DNA of 64,000 nt. Source: Tiliqua scincoides (taxonomy: Eukaryota > Chordata > Lepidosauria > Squamata > Scincidae). Under the pieces are notes generated by a model that was given only the letters and a program-made list of their open reading frames with translations, was not told the origin of the DNA and searched no databases. Below are positions 45,571 to 57,222 of this stretch, in pieces; within the stretch, counting starts at the first letter, position 1; the number at the start of each line of letters is the position of its first letter. The stretch covers positions 11,050,848 through 11,114,847 of the forward strand of contig NC_089821.1 of the NCBI RefSeq assembly GCF_035046505.1, given 5' to 3'. The translations under genes and the position numbers were made by a program.

Positions 45571-46555
45571 AGGTGAATAAAGATAAAAGATTACCAAGTG
45601 GGCAACTCATCACACTGCGCATGCAGCCACTGGAGAGCCAGCTGTCTGTACTGTCTTGTCCGATATTATGGAGCACTTTATCACTCCCCCTGGACACGGG
45701 ATGAGGGGGCAGAAGCGTAGCAAGATGGCTTTTACCTCTTGACAAAACAATACTGGTTACTAGCTCACCAAGTGGTTACGCGTATTTGCTGAACAGCAAA
45801 GTGAATTTATGTAGTCATCCGGCTTCGATCATTTCCTAGCGGCTATCCTACGCATGACTTAAGACATGAGTAAGGAGCAGTAAGCGCATGCTTCCGCCAA
45901 AAATTAAGTAATTTTAAGTCCAATTGTTTCTGTGGGAAAGATAATCTTGTCCTAAATTCCTCCAGCTAAAATCAGTGCTTAACTTAAGCTTAAAAGTGCT
46001 TAAAACTAGGCTGACTCCACCCTCCGGAAGCCAGATTGTGAAATAGGTAATGACTTTTTTCCTTTCTTATCATCCTATACCATCTTTATAGAATGCACAC
46101 CTTCCACATACAACTCAAGCAGTTTCAACATCATACGGTAAACTACGTTTTGGCCCTGTTCAGTCACTCCCCTCTCATTAGTCCAGTTCCTATAAATCCA
46201 TTACACAATACTGCTAACCCATGTTATGGATGGTTTTTCTTTGCTAGCATGTAACTTTAACGATCAGCCGATAGTAGCAATAAAATGCTCTCAGGTTGTC
46301 ACGTATGGATGTTGTTCAACTTGCATTCGCTGAAAAGAATTAACTGACGTGATTGAACGCATGCACAAACCATTACTTTTCATGTGAAACTATGGATGAA
46401 TTAACCTGGAACCCAGCTGATCTAACAGTAGCGTGGCTGCAACTAAAAATTTTAATTAAATGGAAGATTACATCAAATATGTCTTTAGGACATTTATAAT
46501 TCCATTACAAAATTCCATCATAATATGTATTTTTTTTACTCAGAAGCACATCACT
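45571..46555. other. Repeat-poor intergenic stretch
   Basis: No known repeat; about 46230-46500 is AT-rich with several ATTA cores and may be regulatory (inference). Confidence 0.35.
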
Positions 46556-46945
46556 AAGAGCTGAATCCAGAACAGCGCGCACCAGCTCACCGCTGGCACA
46601 CGTTGTCACAAACGTGTTGTAAGGCATGTTTGCGGGCATTAGCACCGGTCCAGTGCTGGAGCTGGCCCACCACAAGCCCGCACTGGGACAGTGCTAGTCA
46701 GAGGCTGGAGATGTTCTGGGGCAGGCGGAGGGTATGCGACAGGAGGGGAAGGGACTGGTGGAGCTCAACTCCGGCGATCTGGAGCCTCGTGTTTGGCACA
46801 GAGTTGAGTTGAGTAGCCCCACTGCGGGGGCTACTCATTCCCTTCTCCCTAGGAGCTGCCGCGTGGTGTGCTTAGGACACTGTGGCGGCCTTCTTGGCGC
46901 TGCGGCAGTCCCGTGCGCCAGGCAATTCAGGATTGGGCTGTAAAC
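46556..46945. mobile_element. Long GC-rich MITE, diverged
   Basis: AGCTGAATCCAGAACAGCGC at left and CAGGATTGGGCTGTAAAC at right; it shares TAAGGCATGTTTGCGGG with other long MITEs. Confidence 0.5.
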
Positions 46946-46989
46946 CTCCGCAGGACTTCTCCTTGTTGGCTGGTTGACTGTTGATCTAT

Positions 46990-47085
46990 TTATTTAGCTA
47001 AGCAAACTCCCTTATGAACTTTTTTTTTTGTCGTTGAAAAGCAGTATATAACTATTCTTATAATTAAAAATAATAATCTGTAATC
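46990..47085 (+). repeat. Tail of an (AAT)n-ending retroelement
   Basis: GAAAAGCAGTATATAACTAT followed by AAT-rich tail, like 14275-14395 and 53405-53519. Confidence 0.5.
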
Positions 47086-47548
47086 TTTGGCTTTTCTGTA
47101 CATTGCTATTCTTGTCCGCTTCTTTGCTGCACTTTTTCCTGTTCTGATGCTTTCTAGAAACAGTTTCCGTTTCTGTATTCTCTTTCCTTCAACATGAAAA
47201 ATTAGAAGGCTTTTTGATGGGAGATCTCAAATGCCTCCACAAAGAGGGAAATAATTAGGCTTTCATTATCTGAAAATGCCTACAATTGTTCTGTATTCAG
47301 GATAACTTAACTAAAGTTCTAAAATGTTTGCATATCAATGGCAAGCATAAAAATGTGCTTAGAACCTTTCTCTTTAATTGTGCTGGGTTAGGATAAACAG
47401 AGACTTACATATTGTTCAAAGAAGTAGTTGTTACAACCTTAATTTCATTTCAGAAGGAATGAGAAACTGCAATCAATAACCAAACATTCACTTAACATCA
47501 ACTTGCCTAGACTCCTTGCTTAATCCAAGTGCTCTTTACCTGATAAGT

Positions 47549-47727
47549 CAGTGGTTTCCAAATTGGTTCCCTGGGAAGCCATAGAAACTAGCCAAGGGAG
47601 CTGCAAAATCCTTGTGAAAAACCCGGTATCCTATACAATGTATAGGATTGCTGCCTTCACAGGGAGCCGTGGCCAATGGCCCAGTAGGTCAAGGGAGCTG
47701 CCAGTTGAAAAAGTTTGGGAACCACTG
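47549..47727. mobile_element. hAT MITE
   Basis: The ends are CAGTGGTTTCCAAATTGG and AGTTTGGGAACCACTG. No target duplication is visible. Confidence 0.65.
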
Positions 47728-47729
47728 CT

Positions 47730-48290
47730 GCAGGTGTTATATTTTACTTGTCTTCTATGTTCCATACACATCTTTCTCAATTTAATTCCACCATATTCCT
47801 TGAACTTCATCACTGATAATGGTACAATATATTTTAATCCAAAAAGTTTATTTGGTTGAAGAGATGCGTCCACATTTGCTTTCCATATGAAGACAGGCAA
47901 AAGGAAAACACACCTTTGGTCCACTGAAAGAGGTGGAGTGGCACAGACACACCTGAAAAGAAGCAGCAAGGCCAAAGCTGTGGAAAAGAAAGACACATCC
48001 TAAACTGAATAGTGGTATTGATGGTGGGTGAAAACTCAAGGCACATCTGCATAGTATTTACTTCAGGGATTGGATGCATTCATGCATTTGACATGTGCAA
48101 CAGATTCAGGCCACACTTATCATTAATGCATTTTACATGGATTTCAAGATGATTGTAGGACCAATGGAGGCTGTGCAGTCTGATCAAGCAGGTTCTTTCT
48201 GTCAACTCTGAAGCATGTGGGCATTCTGGGGAAAAGGTCTGGGGAGCCTGTGCTTCCAACTGTGCACAAAAGATCTGAATGAGTACAGAC
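47730..48290. other. Intergenic stretch, nothing recognised
   Basis: Unique AT-rich sequence between a hAT MITE and a CR1 end. Confidence 0.4.
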
Positions 48291-48372
48291 ACATAAGAAG
48301 AGCCCTGCTGAATCAGACCAAGGGCCCACCTAGTTCAGCTTCCTGTATCTCACAGTGGCCCACCTGCCTTGA
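48291..48372 (-). mobile_element. CR1 LINE, extreme 3' end
   Basis: ACATAAGAAGAGCCCTGCTG to TCTCACAGTGGCCCACC, the inverted terminal 80 bases of CR1. Confidence 0.8.
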
Positions 48373-48649
48373 GAACATCATGTCATACACACACAAGAAA
48401 AATCCTGTGGCAGAGGTAGCAGTTCAAGGATAAAATACTGTGAAGGCGAACACGCTTATTTGTGCATGGGTGATGACTGTCCAACAATGCGGGATTAGGC
48501 ATCTCTTTTGGAGAGGAGTAGGGGGAAAGGTTTTGAGCACCTTTGCCCAGTAATGGAACCCTAATCATCTCCTCCTTAGAGTACACACTCTCTCTGGTTG
48601 TTGAGGCAACTATTTGTTGACCTATTTTAAATTAATTCTGAGCACTCAG

Positions 48650-50100
48650 CGTTTTATTTTAACTTAGCACTTCTTCATTGCAAGATTTTGTAGTATCTTT
48701 TTTAAGTTCTCTCAGTTACAGCTCGGAAGGAAGAGACCTTGTTACACAACAAAGATTCTAAATGGCACTTTGTAGTGAGTGGTTACAAAACCACAATAAG
48801 CGACCAATGCTGTCTTTCTATTCAGTCTATGCACTAAAGTAGCGGTTCCCAAATTGGAGAAAGGTGTGCGCCGGGAATGCTTCCCCTGGCGCAACCGGCA
48901 CTTACAGTTCCGGCACGCCAAGGGACTCTATGTCCCTAGATTGGGATGACGTGACACTCTGGTCAGTTGCATTTATGGTGCAATGCTCTGATGGGCATTG
49001 CACCTGGATTTCCGGGAAGACCAACTGTCTGGAGCATTGCTTCATGTTGATCTGGGGACATGAAGTCCTATGGCATTCCGGAACTATAAGTATTGGTCAT
49101 GGGAGGGAAGAATGAGACCAAAACTCAGATCCGGCCTCCGGGCCATAGTTTGAACTGGTCTGAACTAGAGCAGTGTGTGTGTGTGTGTGTACATGAGACG
49201 ATGTAAACATGTCCTAAAATATATTTCTGTACCAAAGTGCTGACTGTGAAATAGTGGCTTTGGCATAAATAAATATATGACCTTATGGTGATACATATTC
49301 TGCAACCAGATGACCAACTTATAAATAAAACATTTTCAGCATTGCACACTTAACCTCTTACTGATATGGAAAGTTTTCCTTTTGCTTCTAGACAACTTGA
49401 AGAATACGGACTTGAAGAAAACGGAGGGGGGAACCAAAACATTAATTAACGCACCCGTTACGTTATCTACAACTTATTCGGCAGGATAAAAGACTTTTGA
49501 GATTATTTTGCTCTCCACAATAAAATGTGCTAAAATAGTTTTTTTTTTCTACTTCTATGACAGACTGACATCCTATAAAAATAATTGTAATAAAATACAG
49601 AGTACATCTGGCAAACTTAAATTTCAACCACTTATGAGAAGATAAAGTTAATCCTTTGGATACTATCAAAATAATTTTAAATAGATCTTGCACTCAGTAA
49701 ATTCAGCAGCCTATCAGGATAGGGTGTAGTGAGCCACCCCACACTTCTGTGGCAGCTGATATAAAGCGACTTAATTCAATGTCTAATACCCCAACGTTGC
49801 TTTTGTCTACATTAGTGCATTTTGCATAGAGTACTTCAAATAACCTTTAAGGAAAGAGCAGTGTGAAAGCCGCATAAGGGAGAGTTATACAAAACCCTTC
49901 ATAATTCCCATGTAAACAAATTTCATAGTGCTCCCTCCTCTGTACCAGCCCAGGGATTGAGAAGTCTTTTGTGAATTGTCTGAGGAAGAGAAAAGCAGAA
50001 CTTCATAACATCTACAATAAGGTGCTCCCAAGGGGCCACGAAGAGCGAAGCTTCATGCAAGGTATTAAGTCACTCTGTCATTATTTTCATGTGTCTTCTC
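48650..50100 (-). other. FMN1: FMN1 3' UTR (extent uncertain)
   Basis: After the FMN1 stop the minus strand runs through mostly non-repetitive AT-rich DNA. The first AATAAA I see on this strand is at 48653-48658 (TTTATT on +), 1.44 kb past the stop. The true end could be nearer through a weaker signal, or farther. A (GT)n run lies at 49173-49190. Confidence 0.3.
49173..49190. repeat. (GT)n microsatellite
   Basis: Nine GT units. Confidence 0.9.
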
Positions 50101-50145
50101 TCAGTTGGTGGTCACACTGGCTTCTTTCTGACGTAGTCTTTCTTT
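50101..50145 (-). CDS. FMN1: Formin-1, last coding exon
   Basis: Read on the minus strand, an acceptor (...ttaaacaacag) is followed by 14 codons and a stop: KERLRQKEASVTTN. This equals the formin-1 C-terminus as I know it from mammals. Phase 0 joins exactly to the exon at 52101-52185. The tail lies C-terminal to the FH2 actin-nucleating domain, in the basic region that binds the Spire KIND domain in formin-1/2. The exon runs on as 3' UTR toward lower coordinates. It sits 31 kb from the GREM1 3' end and faces it, as in other vertebrates. The open frame at 50206-50436 on the same strand is intronic and not part of the gene. Confidence 0.93.
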   Translation of the reverse strand, partial: KERLRQKEASVTTN

Positions 50146-50571
50146 CTGTTGTTTAAGAAAAAAGGGACTTTATTATCATTCTTTTCTTTAATTTTCCATC
50201 TGTTCTCAAATTTGAAAGGGTATGTGGTCTCGTAGGCTCGAAGAATGGAGCGGTCCGAAACCAGAGTAGACATAAGCCATTTTTCCTTTCAGAAAATTAA
50301 CTCCTGGAGCACCAGACCAAGAGAGGAACTGAACGGTTTTCACATAAGCGTATATAACATCTTGGGAAACATTTTGTTTGACTTGAAGGGTTTTGGTCCT
50401 CAAGATATTCTGTGCCTCTAGTTCAGTAGGTATCACAACAGAAGATACATGTTACTGGACTCTGGAAGACCTTCCAAATTAACGTTAGACAATAGCATAC
50501 ATCTTTAAGAGTTTAGTAATGTGAATGCAAGTATAACAAAAAAAATTGTTTTTGGAGAGGCAAAAATACAT

Positions 50572-50862
50572 ACACTGTAACCCCAGTATCCATGGATCCA
50601 GTATCCACGGATTTTACTCACCATGGATACCAGAGGAAAGCTACTTCCAGTTTGCTCCTCAAACAGGAAGTGGCTTTCTGAAGCCTCCAGGATAACTTTT
50701 GAGATCCATGGAGGCTTCTGCAGGCATCAATATCCTCCTGGAGGCCTCAGCAAGCCACTTCTGGTTTGACGAACGAACCGGAAGCGGCCACAGATCCGTG
50801 TATCTGCGGATTCAAGTATCCACAGGGGTTTTTGAAACAGATCCCTGTGGATAAACAGGGTA
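50572..50862. mobile_element. Tigger-like MITE
   Basis: Ends near TACACTGTAACCCC and ATAAACAGGGTA; interior ATCCATGGATCCAGTATCCA and TCTGCGGATTCAAGTATCCA are mutually inverted. It resembles TcMar-Tigger elements. It lies in the last FMN1 intron. Confidence 0.5.
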
Positions 50863-51189
50863 GACTGAATGTAGCTGCAGGAGTAGAATAAGGCATTAGA
50901 GACACAGTCTTACCCTATGTGCACATGATTTTCTCATTTGTTTCCTAAAAAGTGGGGCACTACTGTGGACATTCTCCTTTGTACATGCCCTTAACAGCAG
51001 AATGGCCCATGTGGAGAAATACATGCAATCTTAGATTGCTGGACCTGAACTAACATAGGCCAAACCTGTTTATACTAATAGCACTTTGCTTCCCCCCATA
51101 TAATCTAAACCAAAATGACAGATGGCAAGTTGTCTTCTCGTAACATCCCTATACTTAGCCCTTTACACCAGACCGAATGAGAAATGCTT

Positions 51190-51358
51190 CAAATCCCATG
51201 CATGTCTACTCAGAAGTAAGTAACATTGTGTTCAGTGGGGCTTAGGCTGCAATCCTATGCACACTTTCCTGAGAGCAAGCCCCACTGTATATAATGGGAC
51301 TTACTTCTCAGTAGACAAGCATAGAATTGTGCTCTTACTCTCAAAAAAGCATGTCCAG
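51190..51358. mobile_element. Two short hairpin MITEs in FMN1 intron
   Basis: CATGTCTACTCAGAAGTAAG followed by GGCTGCAATCCTATGCACAC and ACTTCTCAGTAGACAAGCAT, two copies in opposite orientation. Confidence 0.75.
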
Positions 51359-51527
51359 TATAGGACTGAAGCCTAAGTATGAAAGGACAGTTTACACAAG
51401 TTGCCACTAAATTGGATTCACCTTAATTTGACTAGCCAATACACATCCAAATATGGCAAAAGAACAGAATTTCTCTATGCCCCCAAAAGATAGCAGCCTA
51501 TTCGGGACAAAACTCAGAAAGTCAGAC

Positions 51528-51784
51528 CAGTGGTGTAGCTAGAGGGGGTGCAAAGCACTAAGTTTTGCAGACTTTTGAATGTGCTGTGCAAACAGCCCCT
51601 CCCCTCTCCTTCAGACCCATTCCAGGCTGCTGGAGCAAAATGGAGACATTCGCCTCTTCTCTGGGTCTTCTCTGGCATTTTCTCCCACCACCTGAAATGG
51701 CTCCGAAGGGGAGGGGTCGCTTGCATAGTGCCTTCAGGCCCCTGCAAAACTTAGTGCTTTGCACCCCCTCTAGCTAAACCATTG
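51528..51784. mobile_element. hAT foldback MITE, family A, in FMN1 intron
   Basis: The ends are CAGTGGTGTAGCTAGAGGGG and CTCTAGCTAAACCATTG. Flanks AGTCAGAC (51520-51527) and AGCCAGAC (51785-51792) match 7/8. Confidence 0.87.
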
Positions 51785-52100
51785 AGCCAGACTCATTAGA
51801 TAGAGAAACAGAGCGACCAAGGTAGAAAAGTTTGACAATAATGTCCCATAAGCTACTTTCACAATCCCCACCTGTCCACCTCCCAAATGTGAAATGAAAG
51901 AGAAGCTTTATGAAACTTGTGCTGTAAAAACAATTTGTGGGAGTACAGCATGAGGCAGGAAAGAAGATCACTGATGAGTCAGAAGGAAGTGACAAAACCA
52001 AGACAGCTTCTGGGGACTGTTTTTGTGCACACTATTTTTCCTGGCATAGAGCTATTTAAAGAGAACTGGAAACCAGAGCCACTCTGAAAACACATCATAC

Positions 52101-52185
52101 CAGACTGGCAGTGGGATTGATCTTCTTTGTTTCCACCTTCTTTTCTGCAGTTAACCTGCTCACTGATTGCTGAGCCACTTTGAGT
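52101..52185 (-). CDS. FMN1: Formin-1, penultimate coding exon
   Basis: On the minus strand an acceptor (ttttctttcag, with AG at 52186-52187) precedes an 85-base exon that ends at CTG|gtatga. The first base completes an arginine codon (AG|A); 28 codons follow, including AQQSVSRLTAEKKVETKKIN and then PTASL. This matches the end of the formin-1 FH2 region and the start of its basic tail. The donor is phase 0 and joins the last exon at 50145 across a 1955-base intron. FMN1 builds unbranched actin filaments and acts at cell junctions and along microtubules. No earlier FMN1 exon was found between 52186 and the window end, so the preceding intron is at least 11.8 kb. Confidence 0.93.
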
Positions 52186-52474
52186 CTGAAAGAAAACATA
52201 CATAAAGACATCCTATTAGAGTCAAAGAAGTGGCATCTCCTTGGCATATGAAAGCCACTTTGAGAAGCTCTACTAAATCTGTTCATGATACAAAGCAAAA
52301 AACAAACTGTGCCAATCCCAAAAGGTGGATGGAGAGTCATCCTGTCTTCTCTAACAAACCTGGACAAGATACAGTAATATGAGCAATTGAGGCTAGTCCT
52401 TGGAGTTGGTGTACCATCAAGACTATGGCTGTTAAGAGTTACTGCAACATAACGTGCATGCAATTTCTCTAAAG

Positions 52475-52810
52475 CAGGGGTTCTCAAACTCCTTATCTTG
52501 GTGACCCACTGCATTGTTTGATGTGGATCTGGAGGCCGTCAAGGCCAGGAATCTGCACAAATCTGTAAAATAGTAAGCAACCCAGAAGTTGCTTCCAGGG
52601 GCGCGCAACCCACTTCACTGGCCACACCACACTGTGTGCTGTGACCCACCGCTGGGTTGTGATCTGACTTCTTTACCAGGAAGCTGCAAAGCATTCCGAC
52701 AGAGTGTGACACAGGCAATGAAGTAGGTTGCACACCATTTTACATTGCAGCTCATAGTTGCGGTCAACCCACCAAAAATTTGGTCACAACCCACAGTTTA
52801 AGAAACGCTG
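52475..52810. mobile_element. hAT MITE
   Basis: The ends are CAGGGGTTCTCAAACTCC and AGTTTAAGAAACGCTG. Flanks CTCTAAAG and CTCTGAAG match 7/8. It lies just upstream (in the FMN1 direction) of the penultimate exon. Confidence 0.8.
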
Positions 52811-53256
52811 CTCTGAAGCACTCCTTATTACACATTCTGATAGCAGTGAATTAAACAGGACTCCCACTGAAAGTGATGAGGTGAAACAGTTTTGAAGTAT
52901 CATTTGAAAGTCAGTGGCCAATTATTTTATTAAACGCCCACCCCAGAGCAACAGGGTTGGAACTGCTCAGAATCTCTGCATGTAGCAGTATATTTGATTT
53001 GAGGATCCGTACAGGGGTTACATGGATACCGGATGACCTTTTCCTATTCTCATCTTCAATATTGACCACTTACCAGTTACCCCTGCTAACTGGGTAAGAG
53101 GCACTCTTTCAAGTGGGTGCTCCTCTTTTTAGCAGGGGGAGAGTAAACTGGCCCACCTCATGCCAGCAGTGTCTTTTCTAGTGGCTGTCTGCTGGTCTTC
53201 TTTTGCATCTTTTTAGATTGTGAGCCCTTTTGGGACAGGGAGCCATTAGTTATTTG

Positions 53257-53398
53257 ATACCCTGTACATGCCTGATCTTGTCTGATCTTGGAAGCTAAGC
53301 AGGGTCAAGCCTGGTTAGTACTTGGATGGGAGACTGCCTGGGAATACCGGGTGCTGTAGGCTTATACCATAGTCTTTCAAGACTGAAGGTTGCCAACC
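53257..53398 (+). mobile_element. 5S rRNA-derived SINE, plus strand
   Basis: Clear 5S rRNA: GAAGCTAAGCAGGGTC (box A region) and TACTTGGATGGGAGACTGCC (box C), ending GGTGCTGTAGGCTT. The tail ATACCATAG, hairpin AGTCT-TTCA-AGACT (53371-53384) and GAAGGTTGCCAACC matches the LINE 3' end. The first ~16 bases of 5S are absent. Confidence 0.92.
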
Positions 53399-53461
53399 AT
53401 TTTTTTCTTTGTAAACCGCTTTGTGGACTTTTAGTTGAAAAGCAGTATATAAATACTGTTA

Positions 53462-53464
<3 letters not shown>

Positions 53465-53519
<55 letters not shown>
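53465..53519. repeat. (AAT)n microsatellite
   Basis: Pure AAT run at the end of the retroelement tail. Confidence 0.95.
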
Positions 53520-55440
53520 TTGCAAGAACACAGACTGCCCAAGCTTGGAGCCCATGCTCCCTTGCCAAAATGGTAAGTGAAAGAAGCCAGAGAGTCGTTT
53601 CAACTCCTTACTGTATTAGATCTTTCTGTAGATTTTCTAGCTGCACATCCTCAAATGATGGTATCACAGTAGTGGACTGAATATTCTTCCCTCCAGTGGG
53701 GGACCTGGGGTGGGGCAGGGAGGGCAAATACCCTGGGCGTTCTTGCTGTTCTTGTTCTTGCTGCACCCACACCACTGCTGCCTCCGCCCGCGGTGCCATC
53801 CTGCCTGCCCATCAAAGCTGTTCCACAGGCACCCGAGGCTCTGCACGGCACTTGGCAGTGGTCAAGCCGCCTTCTGAGGCCTTTCCTGTGGTTTTAAGCA
53901 ATACTTCCAGCAACATTTAAAACAGCGGGAGAAGCCTCAGAGGCTTCTCGACCAATGTGGAACATCATGTGAGGCTCCGTTACACCTAGGTGAGTATCTT
54001 GGGGGGGGGTGTGCTCGAGGCGGCCAGCATGTGGGGGTGGTGGCATGTCATGGGCCTGCCCCGGGTCGCAATGAGGGGAGGTTCGCTACTGCTTCCCTCT
54101 GATGATGGAACATTTAAATGCTCCAGCAAATATTTTGTGGGTTAAAGTGACTGACTAACCATTTTGTTGTTTGGGAAATTATACTTGTGAAACCTTAACC
54201 CAGCAGCAGAGCTGTGCTGAAATCTGCTTTAGCAAGAAGTGCGATTGTACAGGGAAGCACCCATAACCACAAACCTACCCAGGGATCTCAGGAAAAACCC
54301 ACTTAGCACATCAGCACTGATTCTAAAGAGAGAAGGTATTGAAGACGTCTTTAAATTCTACAGCAAAAAAGAAAAAAACAACCCCCCCCCCCCAAACTAG
54401 ACATCCTATTGCTATTGGATCCAGATAAAAGCCACAGAGGTCTCAAGATCACCACAGTTCTGTTATTCTAATTCCAGTCATGAAAATACATCCCTCCCAT
54501 TATTTTTAATGGAGAAAGAGGCTTCTACTGGCTTGCGTTTCATTAAATTAGGGTGATGAAGGGAGTCATTGGAATTGAAACTTAGTTGCCACTTTGTTGT
54601 CAATTAGCTTGTTCTTGCTAATTGTGATGGTATTTTTAGTAGCCCTTGGCCTATCCTATATACTGTAAGTCTCAGGAGTGACTTATCTCTTTGCCCCTGG
54701 GCCTTGTTGACGGACGCAAGCAGGCCACATTGTCTGGTGGGTTGCCTAGAAATGCTATAAGTTTTATGTCTGGAGGTGCTTCTGATGCTCTTAGATTTTA
54801 GACAAATACAGAAAGCTCTTTTATGTCAACCTTGGACTAGATTTGCTTCTTCCTTGGAATCCAGAGAACCTCCAGCCCTTAGTCAGAGCAAGGGGTCTGG
54901 AACAGCTAGTAACTCAAACACCACTTTTCTTTGACAACAACCTATACTCCTACCACTTTCATTGGCTAACAAGAGGGAGACTACTGGTTATTAGCTAGTA
55001 GTCTAGAAATGTTTTTTAAAAAATCACTTGTTCAAACTGTGCATGTTTGATGCTGTTCTTGGACAGCTGTTTAGCATCTGTAATGACTTTATTTTTAAGT
55101 AAAGAGTCATATTACTTTCCAGAGGTCTTATTTCAAACCATACTTACGCTGTGTGCTGATATGAGATATAGAAATACATTACCATTAATTAAACATTCAG
55201 TGATTAAATCTCAAAAGGCTTAACATACTGCTGTATATGACTAACGCTAGTCAAATTTCTCCCTTCATACTTATGTAATAGCACAAAACCTGCATAAGCT
55301 ATGAAGAATTTAATGTTCTTCTTATGACCTACTTTTCATTTTATAAAGCTTGAAATATTTTGATATATATTAATTGTGATGCAAAAATTAAAAAAGGGGC
55401 TCAGATGACGTATATCTGTGAGCAGCACATTATATGTCAA
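53520..55440. other. FMN1 intron or upstream region, mostly unique
   Basis: A GC-rich diverged piece lies at about 53690-54080. The stretch 54480-54680 is repeat-poor and AT-rich with several AATTAG/TAATTG cores and looks like a candidate conserved element. No FMN1 exon was found. Confidence 0.4.
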
Positions 55441-55441
55441 A

Positions 55442-55625
55442 AGCCTAAATCCTAACCAACTTTCCCACACTGATACAACTGTGCCAAGGGGACACGTGCC
55501 ACAGCCTGCAGTTAGGTGGCAGTCACAGAGGCCTCCTCAAGGTAAGGAAATGTTTGTTCCCTTACCTTGGAGCTGCATTGTCCTTATCCTGGTGCTGGAA
55601 AGTTGGATGTGGCCTCTGGAAGCAA
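55442..55625. mobile_element. Harbinger-like MITE, degraded
   Basis: Shares CCTAACCAACTTTCC and CAGAGGCCTCCTCAAGGTAA with 26713-26903. Confidence 0.6.
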
Positions 55626-56266
55626 TTTCTCTAGCCCCCCATTTTAATTGGGCTGACTCATAGCTTGAAATTATGAAGAAGATTTGCACTTTTTCTCTTC
55701 TGTCATTTGCAGCAGTTTCTATGTGAGAACCAAGTGCTTATTTCTGGCTGTCATCTGCTTAATGATGTCACTTCCCGCTTAATGATGTCACTTCTGGCCC
55801 TCAGCAGCTGCCATGAATGCTATTTGGCCCACTATATGAAATAAGTTTGACACACCCTGTGTCAGATGTTCCTCAACATGAATGGGTAACAAACTGGGAC
55901 AACCAGAGACAACCAAATTAGACATAGCTGTAAAAGCATTTCCCCCTTTTTGTGTGTATGTTGTTGTTGTTGTTTTTTTTTCAAATAACAGCTATAGGGA
56001 GCCCTTTTCAGATTGAGACTATTAACTCCTTTTCTCTGGTAGCATGGTGCTAACAACCCCTCCCCCACCCAAAGCTATGGAAGGAAAGACTACTGGAGAT
56101 ATTTTCTTGAATGCAAATAGGAAAATGGAAAGAAATCTACTGTAATTTATCACGTTATTTGAACTGGTGTGTTAGCCAAATGTTAAGTAAGATACTACAT
56201 TGCAGGAACCCAACAGAGGGTTCTTTAAGGCAGTAAAAGAAAAATATTCATACTTTAAATGTACAT

Positions 56267-56749
56267 CAGTGGTCTTCAACCTTTTTGTGCCATGACCCAA
56301 ACAAACAAACAAACAAACAAACAAACAAACAAACAAACAAACAAACAAACAAACAAACAAACAAACTAGGGACCCCACCATCGATCATGGACCTCTCCCA
56401 GGACCCTATTTACTCATCTCCCTCCCTGCCATCGCCCACTCTCTACCCCCCGCAATGCTCTCCGAGCACCATTCATTACAACCAAATATTCTTATTTGAG
56501 AGAGAAGAAAAAGTTACCATGAAGTCTGGCACCAGTTAATGCTATTTTAGCAAAATTGCTAAGAATCTGAGCAGGACTGGGACACAAGAACCTGATAGCT
56601 GTAGGGGTACACCAGATGCCTTCTTCTTTATCTGGTGGTGCTCTAGTCCAGTAGTCTTCAACCTTTTTCATTTCCGTAAGTTGCTGCAACCCCACAACTG
56701 AGGTTTTGTGACTCCATTGGGGTCCTGACCCCAAGGTTGAAGAACACTG
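56267..56749. mobile_element. hAT MITE with (AAAC)n expansion
   Basis: The ends are CAGTGGTCTTCAACCTTTTT and CCAAGGTTGAAGAACACTG. A (CAAA)n run sits at 56298-56366. A second left-type end (CAGTAGTCTTCAACC) at about 56651 suggests two copies in tandem or a nested one. Confidence 0.7.
56298..56366. repeat. (CAAA)n microsatellite
   Basis: About 17 CAAA units within the hAT MITE. Open frames here are artefacts of the repeat. Confidence 0.95.
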
Positions 56750-57222
56750 ATATATGCAATAATAGTCCAGAAGAGTTTAAAGATTTGAATGGGGACATAA
56801 ACTCACAGATGACATGAACATTTTTTTTACATACTTTGAGCCGACTAGCATCTAAATAACAGCTTTACATTAAGATTTCACATTTTAGCATAAAGTTGAC
56901 GGGGACCTGACTACTGTGTTATCTGGTTTACTGCATTTTTTAAATGAAAATTCCATTGGTTCAGCAATGCTTTTTCACATTGATAAACCACAATCCCATA
57001 CTCAGGATCTTTTAACACTTAAATCATCCCTAATCCGTGTTTAGCAATCCTGAGAATGCACTCTTGCTTAAGAAATAATGACTTGCAAGATCAGACAAAA
57101 GCCTACCTGGCCTATAATTCTTTTGCATGAATCCTAGCAAACCAACAGGCAGTAGGTGGTACAGAGGCCAAGGTGTGTCTTCTCTCAGCCCTGATCAAGA
57201 GAATCAAAGTCTTCACCAACTA

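Larger units (their letters stand above)
50146..52100 (-). other. FMN1: FMN1 last intron
   Basis: This 1955-base intron lies between the two recognised FMN1 exons and has consensus splice ends. It contains a Tigger-like MITE (about 50572-50862), a pair of short hairpin MITEs (51190-51358) and a hAT MITE (51528-51784). Confidence 0.8.
53160..53519 (+). repeat. (AAT)n-tailed retroelement, split by a 5S SINE
   Basis: The left part reads GATTGTGAGCCCTTTTGGGA and the right part GTAAACCGCTTTGTGGAC ... AGCAGTATATAAATAC, then (AAT)n to 53519. The 5S SINE at 53257-53398 separates them. Confidence 0.6.

Noticed and set aside
49345-49392. Possible alternative last FMN1 exon with KQKENFPYQ
   Set aside because: A weak acceptor and no match to formin-1; the exon at 50101-50145 is far better.
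50206-50436. 76-codon minus-strand frame next to the FMN1 end
   Set aside because: It lies in the intron between the two FMN1 exons; the true last exon at 50101-50145 joins in frame and gives the known C-terminus.
53257-53398. Genuine 5S rRNA gene
   Set aside because: The 5' end is missing and a LINE-type tail replaces the T-run terminator; two similar copies elsewhere show it is a SINE.
53608-53851. Minus-strand frames upstream of FMN1 exon
   Set aside because: No formin-1 sequence and overlapping frames in a GC-rich diverged repeat.
56172-56539. Frames with repeated CLFV or KQTN residues
   Set aside because: They are translations of the (CAAA)n run.
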